Source of the DNA: Massilia sp. Root133
GTDB taxonomy: Bacteria; Pseudomonadota; Gammaproteobacteria; Burkholderiales; Burkholderiaceae_D
Length of the DNA stretch: 64,000 bases
Reading direction: 5' to 3'
NCBI RefSeq assembly: GCF_001426525.1
Contig: NZ_LMEW01000031.1
Coordinates: forward strand, 1-64,000
The notes under the pieces are model-generated. The model made no database searches and was not told the DNA's origin. It was given only the letters and a program-made list of their open reading frames with translations. Both the position numbers and the translations under genes were made by a program. Of the stretch, positions 26,987 through 34,598 are shown in pieces (position 1 is the stretch's first letter; each line of letters opens with the position of its first letter).

Positions 26987-27610
26987 ATGGGCGAGCGGAT
27001 GGTGATGGTGGTGGACGACGATGCGAACGTGCGTTCCGGCCTCGAGGACCTGCTCGAGGCGGAGGGGTACGACGTACGCGCGTTCGCCGACGCGGCCGAC
27101 TTCCTCGTGCAGCCGGCGCCGCCGGTGCCGGCCTGCCTGATCCTCGACATGCAGATGCCGCAGCTGGACGGCATGAGCGTACTGCAGCACATGGCCGAGC
27201 GCCACCTGGCGCTGCCCGTCATCTTCCTGACCGGCCACGGCACCATCCCGCTGTCCGTGGCCGCGATGAAGGCCGGCGCCAACGAATTCCTCACCAAGCC
27301 CGTCGATCCGGACGCGCTGCTGGCCGCCGTCGACGAGGCGCTGGCCAGCGATGCGAGCCGTATTGCGCAGCGGAGCGAAGTCGACGAACTGGCGCGCCGC
27401 CACGCCCAGCTCACGCCGCGCGAGCGCGAAGTGTTCGGCCTCGCCATCGGCGGGTTGTTGAACAAGCAGATCGCGGACGAAATGGGTATCAGCGAGATCA
27501 TGGCCAAGGTCCACAAGCGCAACCTGATGCAGAAGATGCAGACGCGCACCCTGGCCGAACTGGTGCGCATGGCCGAGAAGCTCGGCATCGCGAGCGTGCG
27601 CAGCCGCTGA
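26987..27610 (+). CDS. FixJ/NarL-type response regulator with LuxR HTH
   Basis: A 207-residue regulator. The receiver (1-120) has VVDDDANVRSG, Asp in LILDMQMPQLDG, LTGHGTIPLSV and LTKPVD. The LuxR-type HTH (about 140-200) shows LTPREREVFGLAIGG and NKQIADEMGISEIMAKVHK. The ATG at 26987 has GAGGAGG upstream. An alternative GTG at 26915 overlaps the previous stop (GTGA) and would add 24 residues. A short hairpin, CGTCTG-CAA-CAGACG (26961-26975), lies just before the ribosome site. It is the best candidate DNA-binding output for the kinases at 22333 and 32453 and for binding the recurrent 14-bp element. Confidence 0.9.
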   Translation: MGERMVMVVDDDANVRSGLEDLLEAEGYDVRAFADAADFLVQPAPPVPACLILDMQMPQLDGMSVLQHMAERHLALPVIFLTGHGTIPLSVAAMKAGANEFLTKPVDPDALLAAVDEALASDASRIAQRSEVDELARRHAQLTPREREVFGLAIGGLLNKQIADEMGISEIMAKVHKRNLMQKMQTRTLAELVRMAEKLGIASVRSR

Positions 27611-27612
27611 GC

Positions 27613-28368
27613 CTACCTGTCGACCGGCGTCGCGACCACCGCGCCGTCCGGGCCGAGCTCGAACGTCACGCGGGCGTTCTTGAACAACATCCTCCGGAAG
27701 ATCGACCTGTTCAGGTACGCCGGGGTGCCGTAATCCGGGGGCGCTTCAATATCCTCAAGTCCGTATTTTTCCATGACGCCGACCGTGGCAGTCCACCATT
27801 CGGTATCGTAGTGGAGGGGCTGGGCCCCGAGCAGGACGAGCGCGCCGTCGAATCCGATTTCCTTGAAATACGCTGTCTCCAGGTCGCGCACGTCCGCGAC
27901 CGTCGAGTAGCGCCTGAGGGCCGCGACGGCGAACCTTGCGTAGGGATCGGGGTCGGGCCGCATCGCCAGCGCGACCTGTCTGCGGTACTCGTCCAGCGCT
28001 TCGGTGAATTCCCATGCCTGCACGCCGCCATGCCACATCACGACACTGTCGGGCGCGATGATCTTGTGCCTGCCGGCGGCGAATACGTAATTGGCGCAGG
28101 CGGATGCGCAGAAGAAATTGACCCGCACGTCCGCATGTTTCTGTCGCACCCACCTGCCCAGCTTGATGCCGGCGTCGAGAATGCCACCAAGCGAGGAAAT
28201 GGACAGCTGCGTCACCGGCTTGTCGTCGTTCGAGCGGATGAATTCGTCGACCGCCTTGACCGTCAACGGGCCACTGTAGCGGACCTCGTCGGCGGCTGCC
28301 GGCAGGGATGCGAGACACGACGCGGCGGCGCAGATCGCGACGCGCCGGAACAGGGAAAGAGGGACCAT
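27613..28368 (-). CDS. Exported ClpP/SppA-fold protein of unknown function
   Basis: About 251 residues, with a signal peptide (cleavage near AAA-DE, residue 27). It has a crotonase/ClpP-like core: SISSLGGILDAGIKLGRWV, then FFCASACANYVFAAGRHKI, where the Ser sits where ClpP-type proteases carry the nucleophile, then VVMWHGG. Similar periplasmic proteins are annotated as hypothetical. The remainder is helical. An ATG at 28392 is also possible; a TACAAT box just before it would leave little or no leader. It is convergent with the response regulator, with 2 bp between stop codons. Confidence 0.65.
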   Translation of the reverse strand: MVPLSLFRRVAICAAASCLASLPAAADEVRYSGPLTVKAVDEFIRSNDDKPVTQLSISSLGGILDAGIKLGRWVRQKHADVRVNFFCASACANYVFAAGRHKIIAPDSVVMWHGGVQAWEFTEALDEYRRQVALAMRPDPDPYARFAVAALRRYSTVADVRDLETAYFKEIGFDGALVLLGAQPLHYDTEWWTATVGVMEKYGLEDIEAPPDYGTPAYLNRSIFRRMLFKNARVTFELGPDGAVVATPVDR

Positions 28369-28473
28369 GCCGGTGTTGGATATCGATAACATATCTGATT
28401 GTACCGGCAGTGGCGGCCTGGAGGCTCACACAATGTCACGTGATCCGGCGCGGGGCCGGACCACGTTCACACG

Positions 28474-29436
28474 TCAACCCTTGATAAAGGCGAGGATGTC
28501 GGCGTTGATCACGTCCGCATGCGTCGTCGGCATCCCGTGCGGGAAACCTTTATAGGTCTTCAGCGTACCTTTCTGCAGCAGCTTGGCGGACAGCACGCCG
28601 GAGTCGGCGTACGGCACGATCTGGTCGTCGTCGCCGTGCTGGACCAGCACCGGCAGCGTGATCTTCTTGAGGTCCGCCGTGAAGTCGGTCTGCGAGAACG
28701 CGACGACGCCGTCGTAATGGGCCTTGGCGCCGCCCATCATGCCCTGGCGCCACCAGTTCTGGATGATGCCTTCCTGCGGCTTCACGCCCGGGCGGTTGAA
28801 GCCGTAGAACGGGCCGGACGGCAGGTCGCGGTAGAACTGCGCGCGGTTCGTCGCGACCTGCTGCTGGATGCCGTCGAACACGTCCTTCGGCAGGCCGCCC
28901 GGGTTCGCCGCGGTCTTGACCATGATCGGCGGCACGGCCGCGATCAGCACGGCTTTCGACGCGCGCGACTGGCCGTGGCGGGCCAGGTAGCGCACGACTT
29001 CGCCGCCGCCCGTCGAGTGGCCGACGTGGATCGCACCCTTCAGGTCCAGGTGTTCGACGACGGCCGCGAGGTCGTCCGCGTAGTGGTCCATGTCGTGACC
29101 GGAGCCGACCTGTGTGGAGCGGCCGTGGCCGCGGCGGTCGTGCGCGATCACGCGGAAGCCGCGCTGCACGAAGTACATCATCTGCGAATCCCAGTCGTCG
29201 GAGCTCAGCGGCCAGCCGTGCGAGAACACGATCGGCGTGCCGCTGCCCCAGTCCTTATAGAAGATGTCCACGCCGTCCTTCGTGCGTACGTAGCTCGACG
29301 TCATGCGGGCAGCGCCGCCTTTCGCCTCGGTCGCGGCCTGGGCCGGGCCGGCGGCGGCCAGCATGGCCAGGGGCAGCGCGGCGGCGCCGCCCAGCATGCT
29401 GCGGCGCTTGGCGTTCATATCGTTCATATCGTTCAT
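28474..29436 (-). CDS. Exported alpha/beta hydrolase (non-heme chloroperoxidase-like), Tat signal
   Basis: A 320-residue hydrolase. The N-terminus [17 protein letters not shown] followed by a hydrophobic stretch ending AQA is a twin-arginine signal. The mature part carries the oxyanion region [11 protein letters not shown], the nucleophile Ser in GHSTGGG, Asp in [11 protein letters not shown] and the final His in GFPHGM. This is the non-heme haloperoxidase/esterase group. AGGG precedes the first ATG. A close paralogue without signal peptide is encoded at 40913-41752, so the strain has one periplasmic and one cytosolic version. Confidence 0.88.
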   Translation of the reverse strand: MNDMNDMNAKRRSMLGGAAALPLAMLAAAGPAQAATEAKGGAARMTSSYVRTKDGVDIFYKDWGSGTPIVFSHGWPLSSDDWDSQMMYFVQRGFRVIAHDRRGHGRSTQVGSGHDMDHYADDLAAVVEHLDLKGAIHVGHSTGGGEVVRYLARHGQSRASKAVLIAAVPPIMVKTAANPGGLPKDVFDGIQQQVATNRAQFYRDLPSGPFYGFNRPGVKPQEGIIQNWWRQGMMGGAKAHYDGVVAFSQTDFTADLKKITLPVLVQHGDDDQIVPYADSGVLSAKLLQKGTLKTYKGFPHGMPTTHADVINADILAFIKG

Positions 29437-29438
29437 AT
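29412..29438. repeat. Three tandem 9-bp repeats at the hydrolase start codon
   Basis: CGTTCATAT is repeated three times without interruption, encoding Met-Asn-Asp repeats and giving three in-frame ATG codons next to the ribosome site. Because the unit is 9 bp, slippage would change N-terminal length and start choice but not the reading frame. Confidence 0.85.
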
Positions 29439-29535
29439 CGTTTTCCCTTTCGTTTGGTGTTGTTGTGATGAACCGATGTTCCGTCGCTACGATGCCCGAT
29501 GCGAGCGCTAAAAACCACTCGCCGGAATGCAGGGA

Positions 29536-30237
29536 TTACGCTGTCGCCGATGCCGCTTCCAGTGCCGGCCAGTCCAGCAGCACGAGCCACGCGAGCAGCA
29601 CGAGCGCCGGCATGAAGCACCAGAATCCGAACGCCATCCACGCCATGCCGCCCGCGACGCAGCCGAGCGCGAATGCGAGCACGGGCCAGAAGAACTTCAC
29701 GAAGCGCGCCTTGACGGCCGGCGTGGCGCGGCCCGTGGCCAGGTCCGTCATGTCGATCAGGAGTTCCGTCACGTTGCCGGTCATGACCGTGGTGGGCGCG
29801 ATGCGGCCCAGCTGCAGCTTGCCGACGGCGTTCTGCACGCCCATCGCCGCGGCGCCCAGCATGCCGGTCACGAGGACCAGCGGCGCTTCCGGACCGGCCA
29901 GCGGCGACGCCGCCAGGCCCGCGATCGTGAACAGCGCCAGCAGCACGAACTGCATGCCCAGCAGCGGGCGGGCCGGATTGTCGCCCAGGCGCGCGCAGCG
30001 CACGTCCATCAGGCGCGCCACGACGACGCCGGCCGCGAACGCGGGAATCGCGAGGAATTTCAACGGCAGCACGCCGGCGTGCGACGGCCGCGCGAGTTCG
30101 CTGCCGATGAGGACGAAGTTGCCCGTCACGTGCGCCGTGAACAGGCCGAACAGGCCGACGAACGCGGACGTGTCGATGTAGCCGGCCAGCAGGCCGAGGC
30201 CGACGCCGAGCGTCAGGTCACTGGGTTTCATGGACAT
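29536..30237 (-). CDS. DUF1275 (YoaK-like) membrane protein
   Basis: A 233-residue inner-membrane protein with about six transmembrane helices, starting LGVGLGLLAGYIDTSAFVGL and carrying TAHVTGNFVLIG and TTVMTGNVTELLIDM, the repeated TGN signatures of the DUF1275/YoaK family. GGAGAGACC precedes the start. It follows the amidohydrolase gene by 9 bp on the same strand and is likely cotranscribed. The family function is unknown. Confidence 0.88.
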   Translation of the reverse strand: MSMKPSDLTLGVGLGLLAGYIDTSAFVGLFGLFTAHVTGNFVLIGSELARPSHAGVLPLKFLAIPAFAAGVVVARLMDVRCARLGDNPARPLLGMQFVLLALFTIAGLAASPLAGPEAPLVLVTGMLGAAAMGVQNAVGKLQLGRIAPTTVMTGNVTELLIDMTDLATGRATPAVKARFVKFFWPVLAFALGCVAGGMAWMAFGFWCFMPALVLLAWLVLLDWPALEAASATA

Positions 30238-30246
30238 GGTCTCTCC

Positions 30247-32109
30247 TCAGAACGCAAAACAGCTGCAGCCGAACGCGCCCCAGAACGCGCTGAAATCCGA
30301 CACCGGCACGTCCGACTTGCGCGCGCGGTCGTGCGCATGCGCGTGGACGGAGCACGCGCCGCGGCACTGGTGCGGCAGTGTCGCGGCGACCGGTTGCTGG
30401 ACGGGGCGGTAGTGGCCCGGCACCTTCGCCACGGGCGACCACTCGGGCAGCACGGGAATCGTGGGCGGCGCGAGCTTGTCGAACGCGCCCTGGCCGAACA
30501 CGATGTGGCCGCCCACGACGGTCAGCACGGATTCGATGGCCTTGATCGCGTCCTCGTCCACGCGGAAGTAGTCGGCGGACAGCACGGCCAGGTCGGCCAG
30601 CATGCCTGCCTGGATGCGGCCCTTCTGCCCCTGCTCGCTGGAGAACCAGGCACTGCCCGCGGTCCACAGTTCCAGTGCGGTGTGGCGGTCGAGGCGCGAC
30701 CCCGTATCGTACAGGCGCAGGCCGCCGACGGTGCGGCCGGAGACGAGCCAGTACAGCGCCGTCCATGGGTTGTAGCTGGCCACGCGGGTGGCATCCGTGC
30801 CGGCGCCGACGGGCACGCCGGCGTCCAGCATGCGCTTGATCGGCGGCGTCGATTCGGCCGCCTTCGCACCGTAGCGGTCGACGAAGTATTCGCCCTGGAA
30901 GGCCATCCGGTGCTGGATCGCGATGCCGCCGCCCAGCGCTTTCACGCGCTCGATGTTGCGCGGGGTGATGGTCTCGGCGTGGTCGAACATCCAGCGCAGG
31001 CCGTTGAACGGGATCTCGCGGTCGACTTTTTCGAACACGTCCAGCATGCGCGAGATGGATTCGTCGTACGTCGCGTGCAGGCGGAACGGCCAGCGGCTCG
31101 ACACGAGGTGGCGCACCACTTGCTCGAGTTCATCCTCCATGCCGGCCGGCAGGTCCGGGCGCGGTTCCAGGAAGTCTTCGAAGTCGGCGGCGGAAAACAC
31201 GAGCATCTCGCCGGCGCCGTTGTGGCGGTACCAGTCGGTGCCCTGGCCCGGCGTCACCATCTCCGTCCACGTCTTGAAGTCGTCGAGTTCCTTGCCCTTG
31301 TTCTGCGTGAACAGGTTGTAGGCGATGCGGATGGTCAGCTGGTCTTGCGCGGCCAGCTGTTCGACGACCTGGTAATCCTCGGGATAATTCTGGAAACCGC
31401 CGCCCGCGTCGATCGCGCTCGTGAGGCCGAGGCGGTTCAGTTCGCGCATGAAGTGGCGGGTCGAATTGATCTGCTGCTCCAGCGGCAGCTTCGGGCCTTT
31501 CGCCAAGGTCGCGTACAGGATCATCGCGTTCGGGCGCGCGATGAGCATGCCGGTCGGGTTGCCGGCGGCGTCGCGCACGATTTCTCCGCCCGGCGGGTTC
31601 GGCGTCGTCTTGTCGTAGCCGACGGCGCGCAGCGCGGCGCGGTTGAGCAGGGCGCGGTCGTACAGGTGCAATACGAACACGGGCGTGTCGGGCGCCGCCG
31701 CGTTGAGTTCTTCCAGGGTCGGCATGCGCCGTTCCGCGAACTGGAATTCGTTCCAGCCGCCGACCACGCGCACCCACTGCGGGTTCGGGGTGCGGTCGGC
31801 CTGCTCCTTCAGCATGCGCAGCGCGTCGGCCAGCGACGGCACGCCTTCCCAGCGCAGCTCGAGGTTGTAATTCAGGCCGCCGCGGATCAGGTGCAGGTGC
31901 GAGTCGTTCAGGCCCGGGATGACGGTGTGGCCGTCCAGGTCGATCACGCGGGTCGTGTCGCCGCGGTGGCGCATGACGTCGGCGGCGTCACCCACGGCGA
32001 CGAAGCGGCCGTCGGCGATGGCGACGGCGTCCGCCTGCGGGTTGGACCGGTCCAGCGTGTGGAAGCGGCCGTTGGTGAGGATCAGGTCGGCGATGGCGGG
32101 TAGGTTCAT
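30247..32109 (-). CDS. YtcJ-like amidohydrolase (cytosolic) with Cys/His-rich tail
   Basis: A 620-residue metal-dependent amidohydrolase. Metal and substrate motifs include NDSHLHLI (H-x-H), FRLHATYDESISR, MFDHAETIT and GTDATRVASYNPW. There is no signal peptide. GGAGGAAACC gives a strong ribosome site. The last 50 or so residues after PVQQPVAATL form an extension with HQCRGACSVHAHAHD and CSCF that the paralogue at 48331 lacks; it may bind metal. The order is amidohydrolase, DUF1275 protein, then hydrolase on the same strand. The substrate is unknown. Confidence 0.88.
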   Translation of the reverse strand: MNLPAIADLILTNGRFHTLDRSNPQADAVAIADGRFVAVGDAADVMRHRGDTTRVIDLDGHTVIPGLNDSHLHLIRGGLNYNLELRWEGVPSLADALRMLKEQADRTPNPQWVRVVGGWNEFQFAERRMPTLEELNAAAPDTPVFVLHLYDRALLNRAALRAVGYDKTTPNPPGGEIVRDAAGNPTGMLIARPNAMILYATLAKGPKLPLEQQINSTRHFMRELNRLGLTSAIDAGGGFQNYPEDYQVVEQLAAQDQLTIRIAYNLFTQNKGKELDDFKTWTEMVTPGQGTDWYRHNGAGEMLVFSAADFEDFLEPRPDLPAGMEDELEQVVRHLVSSRWPFRLHATYDESISRMLDVFEKVDREIPFNGLRWMFDHAETITPRNIERVKALGGGIAIQHRMAFQGEYFVDRYGAKAAESTPPIKRMLDAGVPVGAGTDATRVASYNPWTALYWLVSGRTVGGLRLYDTGSRLDRHTALELWTAGSAWFSSEQGQKGRIQAGMLADLAVLSADYFRVDEDAIKAIESVLTVVGGHIVFGQGAFDKLAPPTIPVLPEWSPVAKVPGHYRPVQQPVAATLPHQCRGACSVHAHAHDRARKSDVPVSDFSAFWGAFGCSCFAF

Positions 32110-32133
32110 GGTTTCCTCCAGAATGTCAATATA

Positions 32134-32460
32134 TTACTGCGCGCGGCTGTACTGCAACGGCGACAGGCCCGTGCTGCGGCGGAAGCTGCGGCAGAAATGG
32201 CTCTGGTCGGCGAAATGCAGCAGCATGGCGATTTCGCACACGCTGTGGCGGCGGTCCAGCAGCAGCCGGCGCGCGTGCTCGATGCGGCGCCGCATCAGGT
32301 AGCGCATGGGCGGGTCGCCCGTCGTGGCGCGGAACAGGCGCGAAAAATAATGGCGCGACAGGCCCGCGTGGCCGGCCAGGTCCGCCAGGGTGAGCGGCTC
32401 GGTCAGGTGGTCGTCGATGTAGCGGCAGACACGTATCACGGGGGCGGGATTCTCAGGCAT
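32134..32460 (-). CDS. HTH-only AraC family regulator
   Basis: A 108-residue protein consisting of little more than the AraC double HTH (RVCRYIDDHLTEPLTLADLA, SRHYFSRLFRATTGDPPM, FADQSHFCRSFRRSTGLSPL). It has no sensor domain. Its ATG lies 8 bp inside the end of the sensor kinase gene, so kinase and HTH protein are made together. Such a pairing is unusual, since the kinase would normally come with a receiver-containing regulator. It may act constitutively, like SoxS/MarA. Confidence 0.85.
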   Translation of the reverse strand: MPENPAPVIRVCRYIDDHLTEPLTLADLAGHAGLSRHYFSRLFRATTGDPPMRYLMRRRIEHARRLLLDRRHSVCEIAMLLHFADQSHFCRSFRRSTGLSPLQYSRAQ

Positions 32461-34468
32461 GGTCGCGGCTTTCCGAGGGTGGCACGACACTGGCGATGCT
32501 GCGCACGGGCAGCACGACGCGGAACAGCGCGCCGTGCGGCTCGGCGGCCGTGTATTCGATGCGGCCGCCGTGCGCCTCGACGATGGCGCGGCTGATCGAC
32601 AGCCCGACGCCCGTGCCGTGCGGCTTGGTCGAATACAGGGCGTCGAAGATGCGCTCGCGGTCGGCCGGCGCGATGCCGGGGCCGTTGTCGCGCACGCGCA
32701 GCTCGACCAGCGCGGGGCCGGCCGGCACGGATTCCAGCACGATGCGGCGCGGCCGGTCGCTGACACAAGCCAGCGCCTCGATCGCGTTCAGCAGCAGGTT
32801 GATGAGCACCTGCTGGATCTGGGCGCGGCTGGCGTGGATCTGGCGTTCCGGCAGCAGCAGGCGCGTCTCCAGCTGCACGTTCTGGCGCACCATCAGTGCG
32901 CGCAGCAGTTGCGCCACTTCGCCGACCGCCGTGTCGAGTGCGAACATGCTGGCGGCTTCGCCCTCGCGCCGCGCGAGGCCGCGCACGCTGCGCACGATGT
33001 CGCCGGCCTGGCGGCCGCAGGCCGTGATCTGTTCCAGCGCTTCCAGCGCGCGCGTCGTGTCGGGCTGGCCGCGGCGCAGCCAGCGCCGGGCGGCCGCCGC
33101 GTGCAGCAGGATCGCGGCCAGCGGCTGGTTGACTTCGTGCGCGATCGTGATGCCGAGTTCGCCGACCGTGCCGGCACGGGCGGCGCGCGTCTGCTGGTCG
33201 TGGTCGGGCGCGGCGGGCGTCGCGTCCCAGGCCTGCATCAGGTCGCGCACGCGGCCGTGCGCGCCCCAGTCGCGCCAGGCGTTCAGCGCGAGCTTGCGGT
33301 AGCCCGGCAGCGCGCCAGCAAGGCCGTTGCGGGCGCACAGGCCGGCGGCGCCTTCCCAGGCCAGTGCGGCAATCCACGCCTGGCCGGCCGACTGGGCCTG
33401 CGCGGCGGCGCGTTCGTAGGCGGTGAGCGCCCGGCCGGCCCCCACGGCATCCTGTTCGACCGCGAGCGCGAGCAGCGCCATCGCGCCGGCGACGTCGGAC
33501 GCGCGCCGGGCCCAGGCCTGCAGGGCGCGGCGATGGACGCGCAGCGCGGCCGTGGCGCCCGGCACATGGTCGAGCCGCGCCAGCGTCAGCGCACCGAACA
33601 GGTGATACGGCAGCAGCTCGCACGGGGGCGTGAGCGGCGTGACGAGCTGGCGGGCGGCGGCCAGCGCCGCACGCGCGGCGCCCGTGTCGCCGCGCAACCA
33701 GGCGGCCTGCAGGCTGCCGAGCCAGCACCCGAACTGCATTGCGTCGGCGGGCACCGTCGGCAGGTATGGCGTGCGCGGGCCGTCCGCGAGCGCGCGGAAC
33801 AGGGCGATGCGACTGTCCAGCTGGCTGGTGGCGACGGAAACGTTGCCAAACGGGACCGACTGACGGATGGCGTCGGCGTAATGGAGCAGCTCGGCCAGCG
33901 GCGCGCCGCACAGCAGGCGCACGCCCGTCCACAGCACGGCGTTGCGGGCCAGCGTGTCCGGGCGGCCGGCTTCCAGGCGGCAGGCCTCGGCCTGCAGCAG
34001 CGCCGCTTCGCGCAGCGGTGCGCAGCGGGACAGGATGAGCGTGGCGTGGGCGCGCAGCACGGCGCCGGCGACGGCGCGCGCATCGTCATGGCGGGCGCGC
34101 ACGGCGCAGGCGTCGGCCAGCAGCATGGCGCGGCGGCCGCCCCGGAAGCGGTCGAGCGCGACGGCCGCCAGCAGCACGGCGGCCAGCAAGGTCGCATCGC
34201 GCGGGCCGTCCAGCAGCGCGCGCCGGATCTCCGCTTCGATCAGTGCGCCGGGCAGGCGGCCGGCGTTGAAGGCATCCTGCAGCGCGTCGGCGAGCAGCGG
34301 GTCGGCGGCCAGCACGGGAGCGTCGGCCAGCGTGGGCATGCCGGCGGCGCACAGCAGCTGCCAGGCGCGCCGGCAGGCGGCGATATGGGGCTCGGACGCC
34401 GCGGCGCCGGCGTCGAGCGGGGCGGGCGGGGCACAAGCAGGTTCGTTAGGTACGGTGGTTCGATTCAT
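32453..34468 (-). CDS. Soluble sensor histidine kinase
   Basis: About 671 residues with no transmembrane helix. Residues 1-430 are Ala/Leu-rich helical repeats of TPR/SEL type (ARAALAAARQLV, AWIAALAWEGAAGLCARNG). HisKA follows, with the phospho-acceptor His in AHEVNQPLAAIL, then a HATPase domain (LINLLLNAIEAL, RVRDNGPGI, YSTKPHGTGVGLSI). The His box belongs to the FixL/DctB class, which usually pairs with FixJ-like regulators such as 26987-27610. The start at 34468 is favoured over an in-frame upstream frame that would overlap the operator-like element at 34547. The helical domain resembles those of large bacterial signalling kinases and may sense a cytosolic partner. Confidence 0.85.
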   Translation of the reverse strand: MNRTTVPNEPACAPPAPLDAGAAASEPHIAACRRAWQLLCAAGMPTLADAPVLAADPLLADALQDAFNAGRLPGALIEAEIRRALLDGPRDATLLAAVLLAAVALDRFRGGRRAMLLADACAVRARHDDARAVAGAVLRAHATLILSRCAPLREAALLQAEACRLEAGRPDTLARNAVLWTGVRLLCGAPLAELLHYADAIRQSVPFGNVSVATSQLDSRIALFRALADGPRTPYLPTVPADAMQFGCWLGSLQAAWLRGDTGAARAALAAARQLVTPLTPPCELLPYHLFGALTLARLDHVPGATAALRVHRRALQAWARRASDVAGAMALLALAVEQDAVGAGRALTAYERAAAQAQSAGQAWIAALAWEGAAGLCARNGLAGALPGYRKLALNAWRDWGAHGRVRDLMQAWDATPAAPDHDQQTRAARAGTVGELGITIAHEVNQPLAAILLHAAAARRWLRRGQPDTTRALEALEQITACGRQAGDIVRSVRGLARREGEAASMFALDTAVGEVAQLLRALMVRQNVQLETRLLLPERQIHASRAQIQQVLINLLLNAIEALACVSDRPRRIVLESVPAGPALVELRVRDNGPGIAPADRERIFDALYSTKPHGTGVGLSISRAIVEAHGGRIEYTAAEPHGALFRVVLPVRSIASVVPPSESRDHA

Positions 34469-34546
34469 CTGCGCGCTCAAGAGTGCCGCCGGCGGGAATT
34501 GGGCCGGAGCTGAACCAGTATCGCGGCCTTGTAGGACAATCCCCTC

Positions 34547-34560
34547 ATACGAAAGGATGA
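34547..34560 (+). promoter_or_regulatory. Recurrent 14-bp element, site 2 (imperfect)
   Basis: ATACGAAAGGATGA, matching the shared consensus except in the last two bases. It lies in the 130-bp space upstream of the soluble histidine kinase, about 80 bp before its start, and suggests autoregulation of the signalling genes. Confidence 0.45.
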
Positions 34561-34598
34561 TCGATGCGGGTCTTGAATGCATGGCGAGCATCTCGGCC

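Noticed and set aside
29527-32103. Long plus-strand frame across DUF1275 and amidohydrolase genes
   Set aside because: It spans two genes with strong family motifs and ribosome sites on the minus strand; its own product is an Arg/Ala/His-rich shadow.
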